Source of the DNA: DRVP01 sp964604045
Lineage (GTDB): Archaea; Thermoproteota; Bathyarchaeia; Bathyarchaeales; Bathycorpusculaceae
Reading direction: 5' to 3'
DNA length: 41,452 nt
NCBI GenBank assembly: GCA_964604045.1
Contig: CAZRXM010000003.1
Span: forward strand, 1-41,452
The notes under the pieces were generated by a model. That model made no database searches, was not told where the DNA came from, and saw nothing but the letters and a program-made list of their open reading frames with translations. Shown here one piece after another: positions 16,098 to 24,992 of the stretch. The stretch's first letter is position 1, and each line of letters starts with the position of its first letter. Made by a program: the position numbers and the translations under genes.

Positions 16098-17395
16098 AGG
16101 TAACGGTTGAAACTGGAAAAACTCTACTTGTGGACGGGCCAGCATCGGTTGCACTTGTTTCTGGAAAAGTTGAAGTTTTTGGATACGGTTTGAAGCAGAT
16201 GGGCAAAATTCTGATAAGAGACGGAAAACGTATACCCTTCGTAGTCAAGGAAACAGCAACCTTCGACGTTTCCCTAGGCGAAAACGCCAATATGGAGGAG
16301 GTTGAAGGAAGCACCATACCGCCATCATGGGAAAAAGCCTACGAAGAACTGGCGGCGCTGGAAAAAAGGCCGGTGTCTGCCCTAGTGTTGGGAAACGTGG
16401 ACTCTGGGAAAACAAGCTTCTGCACGTATTTAGCAAACAAGCTTTTGAGCAGCGGGTGCAGAGTTGCGGTTTTAGACGGAGACCTAGGCCAGTCTGACAT
16501 AGGCCCCCCATGCACCATAGCATATGCTGTCGTTTCAAAACCCCTAACGGATCTTTTCAGCCTTGAACCGGCAAACGCCTACTTCGTTGGAGTGACCTCG
16601 CCAAGCAAGGCTTTGGAAAAAGTTATCAACGGAATTGCCACGCTCAAAGAGGAAGCCCTAAAACACGGTCCAGACTACCTAATAGTGAACACGGACGGGT
16701 GGGTTGAGGGAGAAGACGCCATAAACTACAAGCTTCAAGTGGTCGAAAAGGTGCTTCCAGACATTGTTTTCTGTCTCCAGCAAAACGAAACTTTAACACC
16801 TCTCGTGAAAGCCCTCAAAAACTTTAGGACAATAACTGTAGAGTCGCCCCAAACCATAAAACAGAGAAGCCGCGAAAAACGCAAGAGTTTAAGGGAGCTC
16901 GGCTACATCAAATACTTGAAAGGCGCCAAAGTGCAATCTATACCCATAAGCTGGGTTAAAATCGAGGGGGAAGAATTCTCAAGTCTAAATAAGGCTTTAG
17001 GGACAACCAAAAGAGAGAAAGAAATATACGAATCACTTGGATTGAAGCCCCTTCACGTAGCGGAACTAAGGGACAAAATATGCATTGTCATGGGTCGAGG
17101 TCGATGGATAAACCCGGAAAACATCAAGAGGACAGAGGAAGCCTTTGGAAAAAAGGTTGAAATAACATGGAAGGGAGACGAGGAAGGCCTCCTAACAGCC
17201 CTATACAACAGCGAAAACAGGTTTCTTGGAATAGGCGTATTGAAGGAAATAGACTACATAAGAAGGGTTCTCAAAATATTCACCCCGGTCTCCGCGGGAA
17301 TATCAACTGTGGTTTTTGGGAAAGTCAAACTTGATAAGAATTTAAGGGAAATCCAAACATTACAGGAAGGAACAAAACCTTTACAGGACGCCTAA
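16094..17395 (+). CDS. Clp1/Grc3-type polynucleotide 5'-hydroxyl kinase
   Basis: The 433-residue protein phosphorylates 5'-OH ends of RNA or DNA with ATP, as archaeal Clp1 homologues do. Walker A is GNVDSGKTS at 100-108 (K106, T107), and the Walker B-like family motif DGDLGQSDIGPP spans 128-139. An N-terminal beta-rich domain of about 85 residues precedes it and a C-terminal beta domain follows, the three-part layout of Clp1/Grc3. It is translationally coupled to the RuvC-like gene upstream (ATGA overlap). Its 3' end overlaps the convergent endonuclease III gene by four bases. Likely partners are tRNA splicing, rRNA processing or end repair; the coupling suggests a nuclease-kinase pair. Confidence 0.88.
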   Translation: MKVTVETGKTLLVDGPASVALVSGKVEVFGYGLKQMGKILIRDGKRIPFVVKETATFDVSLGENANMEEVEGSTIPPSWEKAYEELAALEKRPVSALVLGNVDSGKTSFCTYLANKLLSSGCRVAVLDGDLGQSDIGPPCTIAYAVVSKPLTDLFSLEPANAYFVGVTSPSKALEKVINGIATLKEEALKHGPDYLIVNTDGWVEGEDAINYKLQVVEKVLPDIVFCLQQNETLTPLVKALKNFRTITVESPQTIKQRSREKRKSLRELGYIKYLKGAKVQSIPISWVKIEGEEFSSLNKALGTTKREKEIYESLGLKPLHVAELRDKICIVMGRGRWINPENIKRTEEAFGKKVEITWKGDEEGLLTALYNSENRFLGIGVLKEIDYIRRVLKIFTPVSAGISTVVFGKVKLDKNLREIQTLQEGTKPLQDA

Positions 17396-18060
17396 AGCCT
17401 TTTTGAGGGGCATAAGGCGTTCACGGGACAACACTTACAGTCCGGGTTTCTGGCTTTACAGTGCTTTCTCCCAAGCAGAATCAGTAATACATGAACTGCC
17501 TTGTAGTCTTCCGGTTTGTACAAAAGCTGGAGGGAGCGGCGGACATCTTCATAGTCTCCGTCCGCTGGTGCAAGGGCAAGTCTTTTTGAAACCCTTTTAA
17601 CGTGGGTGTCAACCGGGATTGTGGGCTGACCTGCAGAGAAAAGCAGAAGCACATCGGCTGTTTTAGGCCCAACACCTGGGAGCTCCATTAAGGTTTTTCT
17701 CGCCTCCTCAAATGGAAGGGCTAATATTGTCTTTAGGTTTCCGCCGAACCTTTCAAGAATTACTTTTGAAACCTCCTTTATCACTCTAGCTTTGTTCCGG
17801 TGCAACCCGGCAACTTTCAGGCACTCCTCAATTTCTGTGGTTTCAGCGCTGGCCAATGACTGCGGGGTTATTGGAAATTTTTGTGAAAGCCTTTGGAAAG
17901 CCCTTTCGGTGTTTTTGTCCGAGGTGTTCTGAGAAATGATAGTTATTATCATGGTTTCGAAAGGATCATGTCTTGAAGATATCCAACGGGGGAGCGTGAA
18001 GCTCTCCCTAAGCTTCTGCAGAACCGTCTCAGCCCTTTCCTTTTCGCTGGTTTTAAACAA
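17392..18060 (-). CDS. nth: endonuclease III, DNA glycosylase/AP lyase
   Basis: A 222-residue base-excision repair enzyme removing oxidised pyrimidines. The helix-hairpin-helix motif LPGVGPKTADVLL carries the catalytic lysine K133, and D151 in PVDTHVKR is the conserved aspartate. The C-terminal cysteines C201, C208, C211 and C217 have the C-x6-C-x2-C-x5-C spacing of the [4Fe-4S] cluster. Length is typical. It is convergent with the polynucleotide kinase and divergent from the gene at 18135. Confidence 0.95.
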   Translation of the reverse strand: MFKTSEKERAETVLQKLRESFTLPRWISSRHDPFETMIITIISQNTSDKNTERAFQRLSQKFPITPQSLASAETTEIEECLKVAGLHRNKARVIKEVSKVILERFGGNLKTILALPFEEARKTLMELPGVGPKTADVLLLFSAGQPTIPVDTHVKRVSKRLALAPADGDYEDVRRSLQLLYKPEDYKAVHVLLILLGRKHCKARNPDCKCCPVNALCPSKRL

Positions 18061-18134
18061 GTTTCCAGCCTCTTTTGAAATTAATAAATAGTGAAAGATT
18101 CATAAAGCTATAGACGAGGCGGGAGAACCCTACC

Positions 18135-18512
18135 ATGGAAAGGGCTAAAGTTGTTAAGGACGAGTTGGTTGAGCAGAACATCCGTTTTCTAGCCGTCTAC
18201 CTCGAAACAAAAAACGCTTGTCTCGTGCTTTTAAGCGAGAAAGAAGATAGGCTTGGAACTTTGGCTGTAGCCATTCCAAAGCCATCGGACTCCCCGGGGC
18301 TGCCTTCTTCAACGGTTCTTTTAGGAGACAGAAACATAATTTCAGCTCGCATGTTCGCAGAGTACTTGGCTTCGGTGAAGGGGAAGATAGCGCTCGTCTC
18401 CATCTACCTCGAAACCATCAGTGAGCTGCAAGCCCAGTCGGTCTTTAAAAGACTTTTGGAGAGAGTTTTACCAGCAGCCGTCGAACAGGAAGCCGGGGGA
18501 AGCTTGCTATGA
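18135..18512 (+). CDS. PAC4/PSMG4-like proteasome assembly chaperone candidate
   Basis: The 125-residue protein is an alpha/beta fold by appearance. The run LGTLAVAIP at 40-48, then PSSTVLLGD at 57-65, then an alanine-rich helix and KIALVSIYLE at 84-93 closely follow the pattern of eukaryotic PSMG4 (LAVAM..., STSLLGD, VFVSYNL). PAC4-type proteins help assemble the proteasome alpha ring. I know of archaeal members of this fold but cannot check the match here. The gene overlaps the ubiD start by four bases, an odd partner that suggests simple operon sharing. No proteasome gene is in the window. Otherwise it should be treated as a conserved archaeal protein. Confidence 0.55.
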   Translation: MERAKVVKDELVEQNIRFLAVYLETKNACLVLLSEKEDRLGTLAVAIPKPSDSPGLPSSTVLLGDRNIISARMFAEYLASVKGKIALVSIYLETISELQAQSVFKRLLERVLPAAVEQEAGGSLL

Positions 18513-19867
18513 GCCTTAGAAGTTTTCTTGAACTTATGGAGGAGAAGGGGGAGATTCTCCACATTAAAGAGGAAGTTTCCCCAAGCTTTGAAATCGCCTA
18601 CATAATGAAAAGCTTCGACCAAAACGGTCCAATCTTGCTGTTTGAGAACGTTGAAGGCACAAAGACGAGGGTGGTAGCCAACGTTTGCGGAACGAGAAAA
18701 CGCATCTGCCAAGCCCTAAACGTCAGTCAAGAAGGGCTTTACCAAAAGCTTATGGAGGCTTTGCGTTCGCCCAAAAAACCCAGAACTGTGGAGGACGGGC
18801 CCGTCAAAGAGGTTGTTGAAGAGCCAAACTTGTTCAAGATTCCGGTTTTAACCCATTTTGAACGGGACGCTGGCCAATACATTACGGCAGCCGTTATACA
18901 CGCCAAAAGCCCGGATGGAGCCATTGAAAACGTTTCAGTTCACAGGTTGCAGGTTTTAGATGAAAAGCACCTGGCCATACGACTGGTTCCACGACACCTT
19001 TACAGACTTTGGTGCATGGCGAAGGAGGCTGAAACAGACTTGGACGTAGCCATTTCCGTGGGTGTTCATCCCGCAGTAATGTTGGCTGCAGCCTCATCGC
19101 CGCCCCTCGGCGTCTGCGAGTTCGATGTGGCAAACGCTTTGCTCAACGACCAGCTACGCCTGATGAGATGCAAGTTTGTAGACGCATATGCCCCTGCAGA
19201 AGCCGAGTTAGTGCTAGAGGGCCGGATATCCGCGAGCAAAGAAGCCCCGGAGGGGCCCTTTGTGGACATAACTGGAACCTACGACATTCAGAGGAAACAG
19301 CCCGTGGTTGAAGTTGTCAATGTTATGCACAGAGAAAACTATGTCTATCAGGCGCTTTTACCGTCGGGTACGGAGCATAAGCTTCTGATGGGACTTCCCT
19401 TCGAAGCCTCCATTTACGAAGCTGTTTCAAAAGTTGTACCGAAAGTTCACGCTGTAAACCTTTCAGTGGGCGGATGCGGGTGGCTTCACGCCATAATATC
19501 CATTGATAAACAGCTGGACGGAGATGCGAAAAACGCCTTGTTAGCCGCTTTTGCGGCGCACCCAAGCCTCAAGCACGCGGTGGTTGTGGATTCAGACATT
19601 GATGTTTACAATCTAGCTGAGGTGGAATGGGCTATAGCCACAAGGTTTCAAGCCAGCGAGGACCTTCTTGTTATCGGAAACGTGAGGGGTTCAACTTTAG
19701 ATTCCTCAGCCGACCAGGAGACGGGGTTAACGAGCAAGGTGGGCATAGACGCTACCAGGCCCCTTTCAAGGCCTAAGGAAAAGTTTGAGAAAGCAAGGAT
19801 CCCGGCGAGCAAACGTGTGGAGGGTTTGGTTCAGAAGCTCCGTGGCACGCTGGGCTTTTATGTTTAA
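18509..19867 (+). CDS. ubiD: UbiD-family prenyl-FMN decarboxylase, possibly of the archaeal mevalonate pathway
   Basis: The 452-residue protein has the UbiD pattern: ENVEG near the N-terminus, NVSVHRLQV at 141-149 with the conserved arginine R146, and PEGPFVDITG starting at P247, with E248 and D253 in the positions of the acidic pair that works with prenylated FMN. These enzymes decarboxylate unsaturated acids reversibly. In many archaea a UbiD homologue decarboxylates trans-anhydromevalonate 5-phosphate to isopentenyl phosphate; a single UbiD in this setting fits that role better than ubiquinone synthesis, which archaea lack. UbiX (the cofactor maker) and the dehydratase subunits are not in this window. 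Substrate is inference. Confidence 0.85.
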   Translation: MSLRSFLELMEEKGEILHIKEEVSPSFEIAYIMKSFDQNGPILLFENVEGTKTRVVANVCGTRKRICQALNVSQEGLYQKLMEALRSPKKPRTVEDGPVKEVVEEPNLFKIPVLTHFERDAGQYITAAVIHAKSPDGAIENVSVHRLQVLDEKHLAIRLVPRHLYRLWCMAKEAETDLDVAISVGVHPAVMLAAASSPPLGVCEFDVANALLNDQLRLMRCKFVDAYAPAEAELVLEGRISASKEAPEGPFVDITGTYDIQRKQPVVEVVNVMHRENYVYQALLPSGTEHKLLMGLPFEASIYEAVSKVVPKVHAVNLSVGGCGWLHAIISIDKQLDGDAKNALLAAFAAHPSLKHAVVVDSDIDVYNLAEVEWAIATRFQASEDLLVIGNVRGSTLDSSADQETGLTSKVGIDATRPLSRPKEKFEKARIPASKRVEGLVQKLRGTLGFYV

Positions 19868-19882
19868 AACGTTTGTTGCCAA

Positions 19883-19892
19883 GGTTATATAT
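19883..19892 (+). promoter_or_regulatory. TATA box for the CBS-domain gene
   Basis: GGTTATATAT lies 33-42 bases before the TTG start at 19925, with GAGGGA at 19914-19919 as ribosome site. Spacing is consistent with a short-leader archaeal promoter. Confidence 0.5.
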
Positions 19893-19924
19893 GGCTGACC
19901 CCATAAGTTCACTGAGGGAACTGT

Positions 19925-20431
19925 TTGCCCGCTGAAGAAAATATGGAAGAGAAAAGCGAAGGTGAAAGTAGAATCCTCCTGAGAGTTGGAGATGTGATGG
20001 TTCGGGAAGTTATAACGATAGATGAAAACGCAACCGTTAGGGAAGCCGCTGAAGTCATGAACAAGTTTGAGATCGGATGCTTAATCGCAGTCCGAAAGGG
20101 CAAAGCCGTCGGCATAATAACCGAAAGAGACCTGCTGAAGAGAGTTGTCTCCGAAGCCAAAGACGTGAACAAAACAAGGGTGAAGGATGTCATGTCAAGC
20201 CCTCTGGTCGTCGTAGAGCCAGACCTCGATCTGGAAGAGGCCGTGAAATTAATGTTTCAAATGAAGATCAAGAAACTGCCAGTTGTGGACGGAAAACGCC
20301 TCGTGGGACTGGTGAGCCTGACGGATATAGCCCGCTTCCAACCCCAAATGATGAAAATACTGAAACAGCTTGCCGCCAAACACGCGCCGCCGAAAAGCAT
20401 GAAAAAGGTCATAGACTACTACATAGTGTGA
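19925..20431 (+). CDS. two-CBS-domain regulatory protein
   Basis: The 168-residue protein is a tandem pair of CBS motifs. The first spans roughly residues 20-75 (RVGDVMVREVITI... through GIITERDLLKRV), the second about 83-140 (RVKDVMSSPLVVVEP... through LVGLVSLTDIAR). Such pairs bind adenosine nucleotides and sense energy or ligand state. No effector domain is attached, so it would act as a stand-alone sensor. The TTG start is chosen because of the GAGGGA site five bases upstream; an ATG at 19943 is the alternative. Its C-terminus ends in a basic helical tail. Confidence 0.85.
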   Translation: MPAEENMEEKSEGESRILLRVGDVMVREVITIDENATVREAAEVMNKFEIGCLIAVRKGKAVGIITERDLLKRVVSEAKDVNKTRVKDVMSSPLVVVEPDLDLEEAVKLMFQMKIKKLPVVDGKRLVGLVSLTDIARFQPQMMKILKQLAAKHAPPKSMKKVIDYYIV

Positions 20432-20488
20432 AGAAAAAGCGCTTCCCTTAAATGCCACAGTCCAGTCTAGGAAACTGGGCTCAAACCC

Positions 20489-21553
20489 ATGAGGAAAACT
20501 TTACTGTTGAAAGTTGACTCAGAAAACCCACAAATCGACGTAATACGCGTTGCAGCGAACATAATAAAGGGCGGTGGGCTCGTCGCCTTTCCAACCGAAA
20601 CCGTTTATGGACTGGGAGCTGACGCCTTAAACCCGGAGGCTGTTAAAGCCCTTTTTAGGGCCAAGAAAAGGCCGATGGACAACCCTCCGATAGTGCATGT
20701 AGGCGACCCGGGAGACGTCTACAAGCTGGCGAGGGAGGTACCGGAGAAAGCTGAAATATTGATGAAGGAATTTTGGCCTGGACCCTTAACCCTAATCTTC
20801 AAACGGTCAGGGATAGTGCCAGAGGTGACGGTTTCAGGGTTAGACACAATTGCAGTTAGGATGCCGAAACACAACGTGGCTTTAGCGCTCATAAGAGAAA
20901 GCGGTTGCCCCATAGCTGCCCCAAGTGCAAACCTAGCTGGACGACCAAGCCCAACAACAGCCCAACATGTACTTGAAGACCTAAACGGTCGCATAGACGC
21001 TGTCTTGGACGCTGGCCCTACAAGGATTGGGGTTGAATCCACAGTCTTGGACTTAACGGTGGATCCTCCGCAAATCCTCCGCCCCGGTGGGACATCCTAC
21101 GAGGTTTTGAAGGAGATTCTTGGAAGGGTTGAACTTCACCCTGCGGCAGTGGCCGAAAAAAGGATCCACCTTAAAGAAACCCGATCGCCTGGGTTAAAGC
21201 ATAGGCATTATGCTCCTAAGGCGAAAATGGTTGTTGTGGAAGGCGGCTTGGAAGCCGTTGTGGATAAAGTGGCCAAGCTGACGGATCTTTATAGACGAAA
21301 GGGGATGAAAGTTGGCGTTTTAGCCACCGACGAAACCGCCGCCCTGTATAGGGCAGATGTTGTGAAATCCTTGGGAAGTAGAAAACGCCTCGAAGAAATA
21401 GCCAAAAATCTGTTCAGGCTTCTAAGGGAGTTTGACGCCGAAGGCGTTGACATAATAATAGCTGAAGGTGTGCCCGCCGAGGGGCTTGGTTTGGCAGTTA
21501 TGAACAGGCTTAGGAAAGCTTCTGGTTATAAAATTGTCAAAGCAAGCGGATAG
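20489..21553 (+). CDS. sua5: threonylcarbamoyl-AMP synthase, Sua5 type
   Basis: The 354-residue protein makes threonylcarbamoyl-AMP from threonine, bicarbonate and ATP, the first step of t6A modification at tRNA position 37. The YrdC domain has FPTETVYGLGADA (34-46), RAKKRP around K60/R61, and later SANLAGRPSPTTA. A linker SPGLKHRHYAPKA leads to a C-terminal Sua5 domain, so it is the long form rather than YrdC/TsaC. The second step needs KEOPS; its Cgi121 subunit is encoded at 27931-28497. A small hairpin, CCAGT/ACTGG at about 20463-20479, lies between this gene and the CBS gene. Confidence 0.95.
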   Translation: MRKTLLLKVDSENPQIDVIRVAANIIKGGGLVAFPTETVYGLGADALNPEAVKALFRAKKRPMDNPPIVHVGDPGDVYKLAREVPEKAEILMKEFWPGPLTLIFKRSGIVPEVTVSGLDTIAVRMPKHNVALALIRESGCPIAAPSANLAGRPSPTTAQHVLEDLNGRIDAVLDAGPTRIGVESTVLDLTVDPPQILRPGGTSYEVLKEILGRVELHPAAVAEKRIHLKETRSPGLKHRHYAPKAKMVVVEGGLEAVVDKVAKLTDLYRRKGMKVGVLATDETAALYRADVVKSLGSRKRLEEIAKNLFRLLREFDAEGVDIIIAEGVPAEGLGLAVMNRLRKASGYKIVKASG

Positions 21554-21555
21554 AA

Positions 21556-21567
21556 AAATTTATATAG
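21556..21567 (+). promoter_or_regulatory. TATA box for the first thermosome gene
   Basis: AAATTTATATAG is a close match to the archaeal TATA consensus. Transcription about 25 bases downstream gives a leader of about 40 bases before the ATG at 21630, which carries a GGGGTGAT ribosome site. Confidence 0.6.
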
Positions 21568-21629
21568 AAGCATCTTTTCGGTGAAAATTGCTCTCATTTA
21601 ACATCCCGGATGAAAAAGGGGTGATGTTG

Positions 21630-23276
21630 ATGGCAGCAATACCAGGAACAGTTCCAGTTCTTATATTGAAAGAAGGAACGGGAAGAACAACCGGGAAGGA
21701 AGCCCAGAGAAACAACATTGCAGCGGCAAAAATTATAGCTGAACTTGTGAAGACAACCCTTGGCCCGAAAGGCATGGACAAGATGCTTGTAAGCAGCTTC
21801 GGCGACGTGACGATAACCAACGACGGTGCCACCATTCTAAAGGAGATTGACGTGCAGCACCCAGCGGCAAAAATGCTTGTGGAGGTTGCCAAAGCTCAAG
21901 ACAACGAGGTTGGCGATGGAACAACAACGGCCGCTGTCTTGACGGGTGATCTTTTGGCTAAGGCTGAGGAGCTCCTAGACCAGAACATTCACCCCACAAT
22001 AATCATTGAAGGTTTCAAGAAGGCCAGCGAGAAAGCTCGGGAAATCCTGGAGAAAATCGCTATCCCCGTAAATATCAACGATGACGAGGTGCTTTTGAAC
22101 GTCGCCATGACCGCCATGGGCAGCAAGGGAATAGCCGCCGCCAAAGAGCACTTCGCTAAACTCGCCGTAGAAGCTGTCAAACAAGTGGCGGAGGAGAAGG
22201 ACGGAAAATTAAGAGCTGACATTGACTTGATCAAAATTTTGAAAAAGCATGGCAAAAGCCTAGAGGAAACGGAGCTTGTCAGAGGCATGGTCATTGACAA
22301 AGAGGTTGCCCACCCCCAGATGCCAAAAATCATCCACAACGCCAAAATCGCCTTGATCAACGCCAAGCTGGAGATCGAGAAGACGGAGTTTGACGCTAAA
22401 ATCAACATCGAAAGCCCGGAGCAGATGAAAATGTTCCTAGATGAGGAAGAGCGCATGCTTAAGGAAATGGTTGACAAAATCGCCGAGGCTGGCGCCAACG
22501 TTGTTTTCTGTGAGAAGGGCATTGACGACGTGGCGCTGCACTTCCTAGCAAAGAGGGGTATATTGGCAGTTAAAAACGTTAGCAGCAGCGACATGGAGAA
22601 GCTGGCAAGGGCAACTGGCGGCAAAATAGTGGCAAGCGTCAAAGACCTAACACCGGATGTGCTTGGCGAAGCAAAACTCGTTGAAGAAGTCAAGATAGGC
22701 GACGACAAGCTGGTTTACGTCAGAGAATGCAAGAACCCGAAAGCCGTCACAATCGTGGTTAGGGGTGGAACAGAACACGTGGTCGACGAGGCTGAACGCT
22801 CACTCCACGACGCGCTGTGCGTGGTTAGAAACGCCATCGAAGATGGAAAAATAGTGCCAGGCGGCGGCGCCCCAGAAGCCGAAGTAGCCAAACAGCTCAG
22901 GGAATACGCCGTGAAAGTCGGCGGCCGCGAACAGCTGGCGATAGAGGCTTTCGCCGACGCTGTTGAGTCCATACCTTTAACCCTTGCTGAAAACGCTGGC
23001 TTAGACCCAGTGGACATCATGGTGGCTTTGAGAGCTGCTCACGAGAAAGCTGACGGCTACCGTATGGGTGTGGACGTTTTCACAGGCAAAATCAGAGACA
23101 TGCTTGAGCTGAAGGTTGTGGAGCCGCTGCGGGTCAAGCTTCAAGTCATCAAATCTGCCACTGAGGCTGCCAACATGATACTGAAGATCGACGACGTCAT
23201 CGCCGCCAAAGGCGTTGAAAAGGAGAAGGAGAAAGAGAAGGAAAAGAAGGAGGAAACATCCTCAGAGTTTGATTAA
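21630..23276 (+). CDS. thsA: thermosome subunit (group II chaperonin)
   Basis: The 548-residue protein is an ATP-driven chaperonin subunit of the archaeal double ring. Conserved stretches are TTLGPKGMDKML (42-53), TNDGATIL (63-70), GDGTTTA (95-101) and GGGAPEAEVAKQL in the C-terminal equatorial part. The tail is a Lys/Glu repeat ending in SSEFD. I chose ATG at 21630 (MAAIPGTVPVLIL), preceded by GGGGTGAT; an upstream TTG at 21588 would extend into the leader with no homology to chaperonins. A second, diverged subunit starts at 39825, so the complex is probably hetero-oligomeric. Confidence 0.96.
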   Translation: MAAIPGTVPVLILKEGTGRTTGKEAQRNNIAAAKIIAELVKTTLGPKGMDKMLVSSFGDVTITNDGATILKEIDVQHPAAKMLVEVAKAQDNEVGDGTTTAAVLTGDLLAKAEELLDQNIHPTIIIEGFKKASEKAREILEKIAIPVNINDDEVLLNVAMTAMGSKGIAAAKEHFAKLAVEAVKQVAEEKDGKLRADIDLIKILKKHGKSLEETELVRGMVIDKEVAHPQMPKIIHNAKIALINAKLEIEKTEFDAKINIESPEQMKMFLDEEERMLKEMVDKIAEAGANVVFCEKGIDDVALHFLAKRGILAVKNVSSSDMEKLARATGGKIVASVKDLTPDVLGEAKLVEEVKIGDDKLVYVRECKNPKAVTIVVRGGTEHVVDEAERSLHDALCVVRNAIEDGKIVPGGGAPEAEVAKQLREYAVKVGGREQLAIEAFADAVESIPLTLAENAGLDPVDIMVALRAAHEKADGYRMGVDVFTGKIRDMLELKVVEPLRVKLQVIKSATEAANMILKIDDVIAAKGVEKEKEKEKEKKEETSSEFD

Positions 23277-23297
23277 AAATCCCCAATTTTTCTCTGT

Positions 23298-24956
23298 TCA
23301 CTCAAGCATCGGCATCTTAATGCCCTTCTCCCGCGCTATTTTTCTGGCCTTCTCATAACCCGCATCCGCATGCCGCACTATGGCTGTCCCTGGGTCCGTC
23401 GTCAGCACTGTTACCACGCGCTTTTCAGCCTCGTCTGTGCCGTCCGCCACGAGGCACATGCCAGCATGGATACTGTAACCAATGCCCACTCCGCCGCCAT
23501 GGTGAACGCTTACCCACGTAGCGCCCGCTATAGCGTTCAACAGGGCGTTTAGTATGGGCCAGTCGGCTATGGCGTCGCTTCCATCTAGCATGCCTTCAGT
23601 TTCACGATTGGGCGAGGCAACGCTTCCTCCGTCCAAGTGATCTCTTCCAATCCATATGGGGCCTGAAAGCCTCCCACTTGCCACCATATCATTTATTATT
23701 TTTCCAAAGTGGGCCCTCTCACCAAAGCCGAGCCAGCACACACGGGCTGGCAATCCTTGAAACTTGACGTGCTCCCGCGCCTTAACAATCCAACGGCACA
23801 GCTCCTTGTTGTAGGAGAACTCCTTCAAAATCACATCATCCAAGGCATAGATATCTTCTGGGTTTCCCACCAAGGACGCCCAACGGAACGGTCCTCGGCC
23901 TTCACAGAACATAGGCCGGATGTACCGTTGAACGAAACCTGGAAAGGCGAAGGCGTCTTTGAAGCCGGCGTTATAGGCTTGCTGGCGGAGGTTGTTGCCG
24001 TACTCGAAGGTGATGGCGCCTTTCTCCATCATCTTAACCATAGCTTCCACTTGTATGCGCATGCTTTGGCTGGCTCTCCTCAAATATTCCTGCGGGTTGT
24101 TTTTGCGGAGTTCGTCTGCCTCTTCCTTCGAAAGTCCTGCAGGGTAGTAGCCGTTCAACGGATCGTGGGCGCTTGTCTGATCTGTTAACACGTCTGGGAT
24201 AATGCCCCTTCTTAACAGTTCCGGATGCACTTCAGCCGCGTTTCCCAGCAAGCCTATACTTCTTGGAATCCCATCCTTTTTTGCCTCCAAGGCAAGTTTA
24301 ACGGCTTCGTTCAAATCGTCAGTCCACATTTCCAAGTAACCGTGGCGGATGCGCCTTTCAATAGCCCGCTTGTCAATCTCCACAACAAGGGCTACCCCCT
24401 CGTTCATGGTTACGGCTAGAGGTTGAGCACCCCCCATTTCGCCGAGACCAGCTGTGAGAACAAGCCTGCCTCGAAGGGTTCCGCCAAAGTGTTCGCGGGC
24501 CACAGCCGCCATGGTTTCGTATGTGCCCTGCAGTATGCCTTGCGTGCCAATATATGACCACGAGCCAGCAGTCATTTGGCCAAACATTATTAGGCCTTTT
24601 TGTTCAAGCTCGTAAAAGTAGTCCCACGTCGCCCATCTTGGTACGAGCATGGCGTTAACTATCAGCGCCCTAGGCGCCCACTCGTGGGTTTTGAAAACCG
24701 CCACGGGTTTGCCGCTTTGAATAAGCATAGTTTCGTCTGGCTCAAGATTGATAAGCGTCTCAACTATTTTCTCGAAGCACTCCCAGTTTCGGGCAGCCTT
24801 TCCTGTTCCGCCATAAACAATAAGCCTTTCTGGGTCTTTGGCCACCTCGGGGTCAACGACATTGAAGAGCATGCGGAGGATTCCTTCAATCTGCCAGTTT
24901 TTGCAGTGCAGCTCGTGTCCAGTTAAACACTTTACGGGTTTCTCAAGTTTCAACAA
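23298..24956 (-). CDS. hutU: urocanate hydratase
   Basis: The 552-residue enzyme converts urocanate to imidazolonepropionate with a tightly bound NAD+. Diagnostic segments are VYGGTGKAARNW near residue 50, QMTAGSWSYIGTQG, the NAD-site loop TAGLGEMGGAQPLA, YGNNLRQQAYNAG, CWLGFGERAHFG with the catalytic-region cysteine, and GGSVASPNRETE. Full length for the family. It is the last gene of a minus-strand run ftcD-hutI-hutU, 36 bases after hutI. Confidence 0.97.
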   Translation of the reverse strand: MLKLEKPVKCLTGHELHCKNWQIEGILRMLFNVVDPEVAKDPERLIVYGGTGKAARNWECFEKIVETLINLEPDETMLIQSGKPVAVFKTHEWAPRALIVNAMLVPRWATWDYFYELEQKGLIMFGQMTAGSWSYIGTQGILQGTYETMAAVAREHFGGTLRGRLVLTAGLGEMGGAQPLAVTMNEGVALVVEIDKRAIERRIRHGYLEMWTDDLNEAVKLALEAKKDGIPRSIGLLGNAAEVHPELLRRGIIPDVLTDQTSAHDPLNGYYPAGLSKEEADELRKNNPQEYLRRASQSMRIQVEAMVKMMEKGAITFEYGNNLRQQAYNAGFKDAFAFPGFVQRYIRPMFCEGRGPFRWASLVGNPEDIYALDDVILKEFSYNKELCRWIVKAREHVKFQGLPARVCWLGFGERAHFGKIINDMVASGRLSGPIWIGRDHLDGGSVASPNRETEGMLDGSDAIADWPILNALLNAIAGATWVSVHHGGGVGIGYSIHAGMCLVADGTDEAEKRVVTVLTTDPGTAIVRHADAGYEKARKIAREKGIKMPMLE

Positions 24957-24992
24957 AGGGTTTCACCTTGCAAGATAAAATTTGGCGTAAGG

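Noticed and set aside
20455..20490. tRNA-like fragment with GGCTCAAACCC before sua5
   Set aside because: Only a small hairpin and a T-arm-like string are present; no acceptor stem, D-arm or anticodon arm can be drawn.
21989..22708. Long antisense open frame (239 codons) inside the first thermosome gene
   Set aside because: It lies wholly opposite a strongly conserved chaperonin gene, is Ser/Leu-rich, has no ribosome site or family motif, and similar antisense frames occur opposite the second thermosome gene. Codon-bias artefact.
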